Shown: piece after piece, positions 6,663-14,371 of the stretch
Position numbering within the stretch: the stretch's first letter is position 1
How the letters are laid out: each line of letters opens with the position of its first letter
NCBI GenBank assembly: GCA_005879255.1
Contig: VBKY01000267.1
Location: 1-17,584, forward strand
Length of the DNA: 17,584 nucleotides
From: Deltaproteobacteria bacterium
GTDB taxonomy: Bacteria; Desulfobacterota_B; Binatia; UBA9968
Reading direction: 5' to 3'
Translations under genes and position numbers: made by a program
Notes under the pieces: model-generated
Seen by the model: only the letters and a program-made list of their open reading frames with translations
Database searches by the model: none
Told to the model about the DNA's origin: nothing

Positions 6663-8114
6663 ATGGTTCACATGGCAGCATCAGCTGAAACAATCCCGCC
6701 CGAAGAGCAGCGGTGGTTGACGGAATCTTTCGTCGATCCCAACGGCCGTGTGTTCGAATGGCGCGGTGATATCTATCGGATGCTCGAGCCCGCGTATGCG
6801 GTGCGCTGGAAGGAGTTGACCGATCAGGGAGTTATTCCGGAGCTGATCCGCGATGGGCTACTGGTTGAAAGTGAGCTCACCCATTTTACAACCGAGTCAG
6901 AAAAGGTCGTCCTTCGTCATCGTAGGGTCCCAGTCGTCTCCTACTGCTATGAGTGGGTGCCGGGCATGCTCAAAGATGCAGCTCTCGTGACCCTCGAGCT
7001 GTGCATTCGACTGACCGAGAAAGGGTTGACACTGCAAGACGGCCATCCCTGGAATATTCTCTTCGACGGCACGAAGCCGGTTTACATCGACGCCAGCTCG
7101 ATCGTCCCGGCGCGAGACGATATTCTATGGGCTCCTTATCAGCAATTCTGCAATTTCTTTCTCTTCCCGCTCTACTTGTACGCGGCGGGTTGCGATCGGC
7201 CGGCACGCTGGTTGCTGCGAGACTATTTGGCAGGCGTGACCGACGACGATTTACTAAGCGCGCTGCCGGTTTCTTTCAAACTTCGCCACCCGCGCCGGAC
7301 ACTGAGCGTTACTTTTCCTAAGCTCGTTAGCAAATTGTTCGAACGGTTGCCCGACGAATTGCAGCAACGGTTCCTTTCGATCTCCAGGTCTGCCAACAGC
7401 GGTCCCGCGAGCGTCAAATTGAAACGAAAATTTCTCGAATCTTTGCGGAAGGATGTCGATGGACTGCAACTGCGCGGCAGCGCCAGTCACTGGGCGAAAT
7501 ACTACGGCACCGGCGACAAGAATTACTTCAGAACGGATCTCTCGCCGCGGGATTGGCAGCAGAAACAAGAAGCCGTTGGAAAAATTCTGAGCAATTTGCA
7601 TCCGCAGAGCGTACTCGACGTCGGGGCTAACACGGGGCACTACGCCAAAATGGCCGCCACCAATGGCGCGCGAGTTACGGCTTGCGAAACCGACGTGTCG
7701 GCGTTGACGCACTGTTATGATGAGGCGCGCAAGGAAAAACTCAACATCCTCCCGCTTGCGGTGAACGTCTTCAGCGCGTCATCGACGCCGGGCCGCGGCG
7801 GTATTGCCTGCCCGGCGCCGAGAGAGCGGTTCCGTAGTGAGTTTGTCATGGGTTTAGCGGTGATCCATCACGTCGTGGCGATCCAGCGTCTCCCAATCGC
7901 GCGCATCACCGAGATGTTGGCTGGCTTGAGTTCTCGTTGGTTGCTGTTGGAATATGCGCCACCGTTGCAGGCGAAGATCGGCGCCAGCCCGGTGCCCCTG
8001 TTAGACGATTTCACCGCCAGCGACCTTGAGATCTGCCTGAAGGAACACTTCAAAACCGTTCGCTGTTTCCCTTCGTATCCTAACGTGCGCAAGTTGTTTC
8101 TCTGTGAAAAATAA
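6663..8114 (+). CDS. Kinase-fold domain fused to class I SAM-dependent methyltransferase
   Basis: The 483-aa protein has two parts. Residues ~30-200 look like an aminoglycoside-phosphotransferase/lipopolysaccharide-kinase fold. YEWVPG (96-101) fits the hinge, LQDGHPWN (124-131) fits the catalytic loop with D126 and N131 five apart, and YIDASS (141-146) supplies the metal-binding Asp D143 in place of DFG. A clear nucleotide-anchoring lysine is not obvious, so it may be a pseudokinase. Residues ~280-440 are a Rossmann methyltransferase: SAM motif I VLDVGANTGHYA (317-328), the acidic end of strand 2 at CETD (341-344) and AVIHHV (399-404). The acceptor is unknown. The stop overlaps the next start as TAATG (8112-8116), so it should be translationally coupled to the membrane phosphatase-family enzyme, suggesting a shared glycan or lipid substrate. 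No good Shine-Dalgarno precedes the ATG; M4 (6672) is an alternative start. Confidence 0.8.
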   Translation: MVHMAASAETIPPEEQRWLTESFVDPNGRVFEWRGDIYRMLEPAYAVRWKELTDQGVIPELIRDGLLVESELTHFTTESEKVVLRHRRVPVVSYCYEWVPGMLKDAALVTLELCIRLTEKGLTLQDGHPWNILFDGTKPVYIDASSIVPARDDILWAPYQQFCNFFLFPLYLYAAGCDRPARWLLRDYLAGVTDDDLLSALPVSFKLRHPRRTLSVTFPKLVSKLFERLPDELQQRFLSISRSANSGPASVKLKRKFLESLRKDVDGLQLRGSASHWAKYYGTGDKNYFRTDLSPRDWQQKQEAVGKILSNLHPQSVLDVGANTGHYAKMAATNGARVTACETDVSALTHCYDEARKEKLNILPLAVNVFSASSTPGRGGIACPAPRERFRSEFVMGLAVIHHVVAIQRLPIARITEMLAGLSSRWLLLEYAPPLQAKIGASPVPLLDDFTASDLEICLKEHFKTVRCFPSYPNVRKLFLCEK

Positions 8115-10018
8115 TGAGGGTATTGGGTCTTTATAAAGATATCGCGTCGCCTTGGATTTGTGCGACCGTTTATCTTTGGGCCTTGGAGCTGCGGGCGGTC
8201 ATTAGCACGGATAGCGAGCCTGTCACTGCGTGGTTAGCGGATTGCGCTGCCATCCTGCTGACTTTATTGTTCTGGATCTTGATATTTTGCTTGCCGATCG
8301 CGCTAGTTGCCGGCTTCATGGAAAGGGCTCGCGCGCGCTATCTTAATAAACTTGCCGTGAAAGCCTGCCTGATCGTCATTACGGCGCTGTATTTTGTTCG
8401 CTGGTTATTCACTTTGCAATTATATTCCGACGAGCACGACGTTGGGCTGATCGCACTTGTCATCGCGGCTGCGGGCTTGGCGATTTGGGCTTTTCAGCGG
8501 CGCAGAACTCGCGCCATCGATTTGGAATCAAATTTGCCGTCTCTCGAAGACTGTTTTTCGTTCGCTGCCTTACCCATTGTGATCGGCGCCGTCGTGCTGA
8601 TCGGAGTTAGGGTTGCCGGCGACGCAGCGCTGGCTCAGAAACATGCCACAGCCGTGGCCTTTGAGCCGAAGCGGGAGGTCCGGCCCAACATCATTCTCAT
8701 TGTTTCCGACGCGCTCCGCGCTCGAAGCATGTCGCTTTATGGTCATACGAGAGTGACGACGCCCAACCTCGATCGCTGGAGTGAAGCGGCGACGGTTTTC
8801 CTCGACGCGCACTCTAACAGCACGCGGACGCCACCGAGCATGACGACAATCCTAACCGGAAAACTCCCTTGGTCCCACGGTCGGCTGACAAAAGTCCAGC
8901 CCTCGTATCGATCCGACGAGAATTTATTGCGGCTGCTGCGCGATCATGGCTATTTCGTCAGCGCCGTGACCAGCAATGAAGACGCTTCGATCAATTTGTT
9001 GGGATTGAGGTCCGGCCTTTCGGAAAAAGAGACGACGACATTTGAGCACCTGACTCTGTCATGGCTGCGCTCCCATGGAGTTTATCCGACCCCGACCGGG
9101 GGAAGGATGTATCAGGGGCTGTCCCGGTTTCTCTGGTTTCTCGGATACCCGGGCCATACATCTTTCTACGGTTTTGCTGGCGATACATTAAAAGCTGCCA
9201 GTGACTTTGTAATCCGCGCCAAGCGCCCGTTCTTTCTAATAATTCATCTCCATGAGCCGCACGACCCGTACGATGTCCCGCTCTCCTTCAGGGGTCGGTA
9301 CTCGATTCAATCGGCCGCGAACAAGCGACCAGAGATTTCATCGGACCATTACGGCCACTACGAAGCTGCTTTACAACCGGCGGTGGATTTTTATCGCGAC
9401 CAATATGACGAAGCCATTCAGTACATGGACGAACAACTGGCAATTTTTTTCCGCGAAATCGAAAAGCAGATGCCGGGCCGCGACTATATGCTGATCTTTA
9501 CTGGGGATCATGGAGAATCCTTTGAGCGCGGCTTTATGAACCATGGTGAAGAGCTGTTCGAATCGTCAACGCGCGTGCCGCTGCTGATCCGATTTCCCAA
9601 ACAAACGCAGGGAACGAAATTGCCAGGCCTTGTACAATCCGCCGACATAGCCCCGACGGTATTATCGGTTGCTGGAATTGACTTGCCGAGGTGGATGGAA
9701 GGGCGGGCGCTTCATCCAGATAAGACTCCCCAATCGGAGGCGACGGTCGCTGTCAACTTCAAGGACCCCGTGGGGCAGAAAACTTTTGATTTGCCGACCA
9801 AGGTCGCCATCTGGTCTAAATCTCATAAACTCATCGTTGCCTGTGACACGGGAAGAGTGTCGTTGTATAATTTGGCGGCGGATCCTGGCGAAAGCATCGA
9901 TCTTTCGGGAACTGCTCCAACAGTGCGTAAAGATATCGAGAATTCTTTAAAGTCTGTGCTAGCTAAACAATCAAGGGGGCGGAGTTTTCCATGCGCCATA
10001 AACGATCGATCAGGGTGA
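8114..10018 (+). CDS. Membrane-anchored alkaline-phosphatase-superfamily (sulfatase/phosphoethanolamine-transferase-like) enzyme, copy 1
   Basis: The 634-aa product has about five hydrophobic segments in residues 1-170, then a periplasmic-type sulfatase/alkaline-phosphatase fold from ~190. Metal and catalytic positions are visible: D199 in LIVSDALRA, T239 in TPPSMTTILTG, HLHEPHDPY (378-386), and GDHGESF (464-470) with D465/H466 and H477. Aligning TPPSMTTILTG with the sulfatase signature CxPxR...LTG puts Thr where the formylglycine Cys would be and Met where the Arg would be. I therefore infer a Thr nucleophile, as in LtaS and EptA-type phosphotransferases, rather than a true sulfatase. This topology fits addition or removal of a phospho-group on a surface glycan or lipid. 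The ATG overlaps the methyltransferase stop; its own end overlaps the YVDPG microprotein gene by 28 bases. Its substrate cannot be read from the sequence. Confidence 0.85.
   Translation: MRVLGLYKDIASPWICATVYLWALELRAVISTDSEPVTAWLADCAAILLTLLFWILIFCLPIALVAGFMERARARYLNKLAVKACLIVITALYFVRWLFTLQLYSDEHDVGLIALVIAAAGLAIWAFQRRRTRAIDLESNLPSLEDCFSFAALPIVIGAVVLIGVRVAGDAALAQKHATAVAFEPKREVRPNIILIVSDALRARSMSLYGHTRVTTPNLDRWSEAATVFLDAHSNSTRTPPSMTTILTGKLPWSHGRLTKVQPSYRSDENLLRLLRDHGYFVSAVTSNEDASINLLGLRSGLSEKETTTFEHLTLSWLRSHGVYPTPTGGRMYQGLSRFLWFLGYPGHTSFYGFAGDTLKAASDFVIRAKRPFFLIIHLHEPHDPYDVPLSFRGRYSIQSAANKRPEISSDHYGHYEAALQPAVDFYRDQYDEAIQYMDEQLAIFFREIEKQMPGRDYMLIFTGDHGESFERGFMNHGEELFESSTRVPLLIRFPKQTQGTKLPGLVQSADIAPTVLSVAGIDLPRWMEGRALHPDKTPQSEATVAVNFKDPVGQKTFDLPTKVAIWSKSHKLIVACDTGRVSLYNLAADPGESIDLSGTAPTVRKDIENSLKSVLAKQSRGRSFPCAINDRSG
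9981..9984 (+). promoter_or_regulatory. Ribosome binding site of the YVDPG microprotein gene
   Basis: GGAG lies six bases ahead of the ATG at 9991, inside the 3' end of the upstream enzyme gene. It shows that the overlapping small ORF has its own initiation signal, which supports it as a real gene. Confidence 0.6.
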
Positions 10019-10263
10019 TTGAGAGCCTGCTGCGGAAACGAGCGTTTCTTTGCGTCTTTCTGTACGTCGCCGTGATCGGGGTCGCGTTGCCTATCAATGC
10101 CGCGGCCTATGTAGATCCAGGCATGACCGGAATGCTGTCGCAAATCCTCTATGTGCTGTTTTATGGCGCTTTGGGAGTCTTTCTCTATTCGCTCCGCTAC
10201 ATCAAACAGTATCTGGCAAACGCCAAACAGTTCTTGGCAAAATTGTTTGGCGCGCGCAAGTAA
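9991..10263 (+). CDS. Small YVDPG-motif membrane protein
   Basis: The 90-aa product has a basic start and a signal-peptide-like helix (~18-38, ending INAAA). The motif AYVDPGMTGM (39-48) follows directly, then a second hydrophobic segment (~50-68, ILYVLFYGALGVFLYSL within it) and a basic amphipathic tail. From memory, short proteins with a Y-[IV]-D-P-G-x-x-G/S motif between hydrophobic segments recur beside alkaline-phosphatase-superfamily membrane enzymes and polysaccharide genes, without assigned function. Here the gene overlaps the upstream enzyme by 28 bases in another frame and has a GGAG six bases ahead of its ATG, so the two should be co-expressed. A partner or stabilising subunit of the membrane enzyme is a reasonable inference, not a demonstrated role. 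Confidence 0.75.
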   Translation: MRHKRSIRVIESLLRKRAFLCVFLYVAVIGVALPINAAAYVDPGMTGMLSQILYVLFYGALGVFLYSLRYIKQYLANAKQFLAKLFGARK

Positions 10264-10440
10264 ACCGTCTCTTCCGACTGACTGACCAATCAACCTAACT
10301 CAGAGCTTGCAATCGCGTTAACCGGCAGCCGAAAATTGTCGTCAGCCCGAACCGCTCGGTAGCGAATATTGCGACCGAGCCATGTCCCGCCGTGCTCAGG
10401 CTTGCATTTTGATTCGGTATCAAATAAAGCTTCCCCGGCT

Positions 10441-12132
10441 ATGCGAGTATACATATCGCTGTACGGGCGCATCCTTCGGCCGTGGCTTTGCGTCGTCGTA
10501 TATCTGTGGCTGTTGGAGCTCCAAGCGGTATTCGTCACGGCCTTCGCACCGATCTTGGATTCGTTGGCGGACTCGGGGGCCATTCTCTGGACGTTAATTT
10601 TCTGGGCGGCTCTATTTTGCATCGTGCCATCACTTGGTGGCTTGGTGGTCGCCCACTCCCGGCTGAAACGCGCCAATGAGTGCGTGTGTAGAGCGGCTTG
10701 TGTCATTGTTAGCGCATTTTTTTTGATGCGTTGGCTTGATGCGTGGTGGCCGGGAAATCTTGAGCGCCAGCCCGGTTTTTGGCTCTCCGTAACCGCGGTT
10801 GTCGCGACATATCTTCTCGCCCGGAGGCGGCGAAAATGTGCCCCGGGTCCATCGCCCTCGTTCATTCCTTCGTGGAATGATTGTTTTTCGTTCGGTGTTT
10901 TGCCGCTCCTGTTCCTAAGCTTTGTCGGTTTAACAATTAAAAGCGTCAATTATGCCATTCCACGGGCACTTTTGGCCGTAACGCCCACCGAGGCGTCGGC
11001 GGGAAATCAAAACAGCCCGCCGTTACCGAACGTTATTCTTATTGTTGCGGACTCGATGCGGGCTCAGAGCATGTCGTTATACGGGAATCCAGCCGTAGCG
11101 ACGCCCTCGCTGGAACGTTTTGCGGCGGCCGCCAGCGTCTATCTCGAATCGCACTCCAACAGCACGACGACGGGCCCCAGCATGACGACGCTACTCACCG
11201 GCAAGCATCCGTTCACACATGGCAGACTGACCCGTGAGATTGCGCCGCGTCGCGATGAAAATAATCTGCTAAGCATACTCCGAAATCGTGGTTACAGTAC
11301 GGCCGCGGTAACGAGCAACTTGGATGCTGCGTTTAGCTCCTTGGCGCTTAACTCAGAACTCACTTATCCGGAACGTTTCGCGTTTAGGTTTCTCCCCGTA
11401 TCTTGGTTGCGTGACCTAGGCTTTTATCCGACGCTTCAAGGTGATCGCATGTATCGGGAACTGAGCTTGATCCTTCCGTTTCTCGGCTTTCCGCAGCGCA
11501 CGTCCGTAGACGGTTATATCGAAAATACTTTAAATCAGAGCAGAGACGTGATTTTCCACCTGCGCCAGCCTTTCTTTTTGGTCATTCATATTCACGAGCC
11601 ACACGCATACTCCCCGACACTTTTTGAGGTTGTTAAAGGAGTTAGAAAGAACTTGCCTGGCTTTTACGCATATTACGATAGCACTATTCAACCCGAAGTC
11701 GACGTTCACCGAGCGGAATACGAGGACTCGATTCGGAACGTTGACTCAGAATTGGGAAAATTCTTCGATTTTCTCGAAGGCGATTCATCGCTAAATAATT
11801 CCCTGATTATAGTTACGGCGGACCATGGAGAATCGTTTGAGCGCAGTTATCTTGGCCACGGCGAAGACTTGCACGAAAACTCGAGTCGAGTGCCATTAAT
11901 AATTCGATTTCCGCGGCAAAAGACCGGGGAAAAAGTGGCCGGGCTGACCCAGTCGATCGATATCGCACCCACAATTCTGCACGCCCTGGGGATTTCACCA
12001 CCGGATTGGATGGAAGGACAACCGCTCATACCGGGTGTTCTTCCGAAAGACCGTGCCACAGTGACGATCAATTTCAAACACCCGAACGAAGGAGTTTTTT
12101 ATCCGCTTCCGACGAAGTTGGCGGTCTGGTAG
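10441..12132 (+). CDS. Membrane alkaline-phosphatase-superfamily enzyme, copy 2, cut short by an in-frame TAG
   Basis: This is a tandem paralogue of the copy at 8114. Both begin MRV, share LY...PW.C..VYLW.LEL.AV at the start and W/L-x-DCFSF before the catalytic domain, and keep the same hydrophobic N-terminus. Catalytic landmarks are D204 (IVADSMRA), the inferred Thr nucleophile T244 (TGPSMTTLLTG) and ADHGESF near the C-terminus. I start it at ATG 10441, which aligns with copy 1's start, rather than the in-frame TTG at 10369; the ribosome site is weak. The frame hits TAG at 12130-12132, after ...PTKLAVW, 563 residues in. The same frame then continues with sequence clearly homologous to copy 1's C-terminus up to TAA at 12321. 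The 177 bases before the start hold no other clear gene. Confidence 0.85.
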   Translation: MRVYISLYGRILRPWLCVVVYLWLLELQAVFVTAFAPILDSLADSGAILWTLIFWAALFCIVPSLGGLVVAHSRLKRANECVCRAACVIVSAFFLMRWLDAWWPGNLERQPGFWLSVTAVVATYLLARRRRKCAPGPSPSFIPSWNDCFSFGVLPLLFLSFVGLTIKSVNYAIPRALLAVTPTEASAGNQNSPPLPNVILIVADSMRAQSMSLYGNPAVATPSLERFAAAASVYLESHSNSTTTGPSMTTLLTGKHPFTHGRLTREIAPRRDENNLLSILRNRGYSTAAVTSNLDAAFSSLALNSELTYPERFAFRFLPVSWLRDLGFYPTLQGDRMYRELSLILPFLGFPQRTSVDGYIENTLNQSRDVIFHLRQPFFLVIHIHEPHAYSPTLFEVVKGVRKNLPGFYAYYDSTIQPEVDVHRAEYEDSIRNVDSELGKFFDFLEGDSSLNNSLIIVTADHGESFERSYLGHGEDLHENSSRVPLIIRFPRQKTGEKVAGLTQSIDIAPTILHALGISPPDWMEGQPLIPGVLPKDRATVTINFKHPNEGVFYPLPTKLAVW

Positions 12133-12321
12133 AATCGATACAAACTGATCATTTCTTGTGGGCAGGGTAGCACGGAGGTTTACGACCTGAGTACCGATCC
12201 GGACGAGCGGAGTAACTTGGCCGAAAAAGAAGCTGCGGTTATAGAACTCTTGAAACAGCGATTGAAGCTCCAGTTAGTAAAACAATCGCGCGAGCCCAAA
12301 TTGGTCTGTCCCAATATTTAA
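12133..12321 (+). pseudogene. C-terminal extension of copy 2 beyond the TAG codon
   Basis: In the same frame after TAG, 62 sense codons run to TAA (12319-12321). They read NRYKLIISCGQGSTEVYDL, then STDPDERSNL, and end QLVKQSREPKLVCPNI. Copy 1 has the matching KLIVACDTGRVSLYNL, AADPGESIDL and LAKQSR in the same order. The TAG replaces the Ser of WSKSHK in copy 1, and TCG to TAG would be a one-base change. The reading frame is otherwise undamaged, so this is a very recent nonsense mutation, a sequencing/assembly error, or a read-through/recoded codon. Confidence 0.8.
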
Positions 12322-12390
12322 CTTTTTTCACATCGCGCCGACTGTGACATTAACAGGCCGGCATCACTTCGAAAGCTTCCATTATTTGAG

Positions 12391-12409
12391 TACTTGTATT
12401 AATTAAGTA
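12391..12409. repeat. AT-rich inverted repeat upstream of the ABC importer genes
   Basis: TACTT (12391-12395) and AAGTA (12405-12409) are reverse complements around an AT-rich centre containing TTAATTAA. It lies about 115 bases ahead of the binding-protein start in the only sizeable non-coding gap there, so it could be an operator for the importer. The arms are short; I found no convincing -10/-35 pair nearby. Confidence 0.2.
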
Positions 12410-12510
12410 TTCGCCCATTGCTGCCGTTGTCTAATTGGTCATCTTGATATCCGATGGTCGTGCCGCGACCTTAACCACCGCAGAGGTCAACCAACTACTC
12501 TCAAAAACCA

Positions 12511-12516
12511 GAGGAG
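12511..12516 (+). promoter_or_regulatory. Ribosome binding site deciding the binding-protein start
   Basis: GAGGAG sits eight bases ahead of ATG 12525. It favours this start, which begins directly with a twin-arginine signal, over the in-frame upstream ATG at 12435, which would place 30 non-signal-like residues before it. Confidence 0.65.
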
Positions 12517-12524
12517 CAGATCCT

Positions 12525-13487
12525 ATGAAAATGACCCGTCGCAGGTTTTTGACTGACGTGAGTGTGAGTATTGCCGGCTTGGCGCTTGCTCGTGGTACAA
12601 GCTGGGCGCAGGCGAAGGGTAAGCTAGGTTACATGAAGATCGTCGACAACGCGGCGATGTTCGTCGCGATGGAAAAGGGATTTTTCAAAGCCGAGGGTTT
12701 GGATCTCGAAACCCTGCCTCTGGCGGGCGGAGCTCCCATCATCAACGGCGTGACTTCCGGCGATCTTCAGTTCGGTTGGAGTAACGTGATCTCGCTGTAC
12801 CAGGCGCATGTGGAAGGATTCGATTTCAAGCTTATTGCCGGTGGTGCGACCAATGTGAAAGCCAAGAATGAAAGCCACGCGATCCAGGTCGGGAAAAGCT
12901 CAGCGATAAAAACTGCGAAGGATCTCGAAGGCAAAACCGTTGCGGTAAATACCCTTAATAACATCGTGCACCTGATGGCGATGGCGTGGATCGACAAGAA
13001 TGGCGGCAGCTCGGCCAAGGTCAAGTTCGTCGAGGTGCCGTTTCCACAGATGGAAGCCACGTTGAGCGCGGGCAAGATCGATGCGATCAGCGTTCACGAG
13101 CCATTTGCCACGGCGGCGATCGAAAAGGGCAACACTCGCCTGCTGGCGCACCCATGGGGCGACGTGCTGCCGAAGTTTTTGATCGCCAGTTGGTTCGCCT
13201 CGGAGAAATGGATCGCGAAAAACAAAGAGACGGCGCAGGCTTTCGTGCGTGCGATTAATCGCGGCATCGATGCGATTCAAGCCGACCCTGAGGCAAGCCG
13301 GGCCGCGATGATCAAATGGGCCGGTTTGAATCCTGATCTCGCCGCAAAAATCGGCTTGCCGGGATTCGAAAAAACCATTTCGGAAAAAGATCTCCAAGCG
13401 ACCATCGATCTCACGCAAAAGTACAAGCTGATCGCGAAAGGGATCAAAGCCCGGGACGTGATCAGCGATCTAGCGCCGAAGGCGTGA
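12525..13487 (+). CDS. NitT/TauT-type ABC transporter substrate-binding protein, Tat-exported
   Basis: The 320-aa product starts MKMTRRRFLTDV, a twin-arginine motif, followed by a hydrophobic stretch and a likely cleavage after SWAQA (~residue 30). The mature part has the SsuA/NMT1-like fold pattern: KLGYMKIVDNAAMFVAMEKG near the N-terminus, a GVTSGDLQFG hinge region and a DLEGKTVAVNT strand typical of the family. Such proteins capture nitrate, sulfonates, pyrimidine precursors or aromatic acids in the periplasm; the specificity here cannot be read off. The ATPase and two permease genes follow on the same strand. A palindromic repeat (13497-13587) lies between this gene and the ATPase gene, so some transcripts may end or be processed there, leaving the binding protein more abundant. 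Confidence 0.9.
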   Translation: MKMTRRRFLTDVSVSIAGLALARGTSWAQAKGKLGYMKIVDNAAMFVAMEKGFFKAEGLDLETLPLAGGAPIINGVTSGDLQFGWSNVISLYQAHVEGFDFKLIAGGATNVKAKNESHAIQVGKSSAIKTAKDLEGKTVAVNTLNNIVHLMAMAWIDKNGGSSAKVKFVEVPFPQMEATLSAGKIDAISVHEPFATAAIEKGNTRLLAHPWGDVLPKFLIASWFASEKWIAKNKETAQAFVRAINRGIDAIQADPEASRAAMIKWAGLNPDLAAKIGLPGFEKTISEKDLQATIDLTQKYKLIAKGIKARDVISDLAPKA

Positions 13488-13496
13488 AACAATGCC

Positions 13497-13587
13497 TGGA
13501 GTGTTGGAGTAATGGAGTGTTGGAGTAATGGGTTCTTAATTCACCCAGCACTCCGGTACTCCATCATTCCAATACTCCAGTATTCCA
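13497..13587. repeat. Octamer-built palindromic repeat, copy 1
   Basis: The left arm is four contiguous 8-bp units (TGGAGTGT, TGGAGTAA, TGGAGTGT, TGGAGTAA) followed by TGGGT. A 9-base loop (13534-13542) leads to ACCCA (543-547 of this kilobase), then five inverted units of the same kind (CGGAGTGC/TGGAGTAC/TGGAATGA/TGGAGTAT/TGGAATAC on the minus strand). The whole could fold into a long imperfect hairpin. It fills the gap between the binding-protein and ATPase genes and ends eight bases before the ATPase's GTG start, which has no Shine-Dalgarno. Copy 2 at 15907 has the same plan. Confidence 0.8.
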
Positions 13588-13594
13588 ATCTCCC

Positions 13595-14371
13595 GTGCCC
13601 ATCCTAGAAGTTCAAGGTCTTTCCAAAAGCTATCGTCAGGCCGGCGGAGAGACGACGGTCGCGATCGGCAATATTTCCTGTCAGGTCGAAGCGGGAGAGT
13701 TTGTTTCTTTCGTCGGGCCATCCGGCTGCGGTAAAACAACCCTGTTGATGTCCATCGCAGGCTTATTGCCGCCGACTTCAGGTCGCGTGCTCGTCAAGGG
13801 CAGAGAAGTCGCTGGACCGCCAGCCGATTTGGTGCTGCTGTTTCAGGAGTACAATAAATCGCTCTTTGCGTGGCGTTCCGTTCTCGGCAACGTCCGCTTT
13901 GGTCTTGAAGCGCGCGGCGATCACTCCGCCGGCGCGGCAAAGAAGGCCGGTGACTTGATCGAGCTCGTCGGGCTCAAAGGATTTGAAAACCATTATCCGT
14001 GGGAGCTTTCCGGCGGTATGCAGCAGCGCGTTGCGATTGCCCGCGCGCTGGCCTACGAACCGGAAGTTTTGTTGATGGACGAACCTTTCGGCTCACTCGA
14101 CGCGCTGACGCGGTTGGAGCTTGAAGACACGTTGCTTCGCCTCTGGCAAGAACTCAGGACGACGATTCTTTTCATTACCCATGATATCGAAGAAGCGATC
14201 TATCTGTCGGATCGGATTTGGGTCTTGAGCCGGCGGCCGTCGCAAATCATTCAAGAGCTAAAAATCGACTTCACCCGACCGCGCGATCAAGTGACGACCC
14301 GTGCCGAAGCGCGCTTCATGCAAATCCGCAACGACATTTACCGCCAGATCAGCCATCGAGGCGCGGAATGA
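13595..14371 (+). CDS. NitT/TauT-type ABC transporter ATP-binding protein
   Basis: This 258-aa ATPase powers import by the permease pair encoded downstream. Motifs are complete: Walker [10 protein letters not shown] (41-49), Q-loop Q84, signature LSGGMQQ (138-144), Walker B VLLMDEP (158-164), D-loop SLDA and switch His H196 (FITHD). The length and closest motifs fit the SsuB/TauB/NrtD group. The start is GTG at 13595, where the family-typical [12 protein letters not shown] begins; no Shine-Dalgarno is present because the palindromic repeat reaches almost to the start. The stop overlaps the next start as ATGA (14368-14371), so the first permease is translationally coupled. Confidence 0.93.
   Translation: MPILEVQGLSKSYRQAGGETTVAIGNISCQVEAGEFVSFVGPSGCGKTTLLMSIAGLLPPTSGRVLVKGREVAGPPADLVLLFQEYNKSLFAWRSVLGNVRFGLEARGDHSAGAAKKAGDLIELVGLKGFENHYPWELSGGMQQRVAIARALAYEPEVLLMDEPFGSLDALTRLELEDTLLRLWQELRTTILFITHDIEEAIYLSDRIWVLSRRPSQIIQELKIDFTRPRDQVTTRAEARFMQIRNDIYRQISHRGAE

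Noticed and set aside
8820..8870. Formylglycine sulfatase signature
   Set aside because: The Cys/Ser and Arg of CxPxR are replaced by Thr and Met, so a classical sulfatase is not supported despite the overall fold.
10290..10949. Minus-strand 219-codon frame across the gap before copy 2
   Set aside because: It mostly mirrors the copy 2 N-terminus, which aligns to copy 1 on the plus strand; the part in the gap shows no family I recognise.
12435..12524. Upstream start for the binding protein
   Set aside because: It would bury the twin-arginine signal 30 residues in, and GAGGAG is correctly placed for ATG 12525.
13497..13587. CRISPR-like array
   Set aside because: Units are contiguous 8-mers without spacers and are mirrored into a palindrome; no cas genes are present.
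14218..14367. Upstream extension of permease 1
   Set aside because: It overlaps the ATPase gene in another frame; the ATG at 14368 overlapping the ATPase stop is the natural coupled start.
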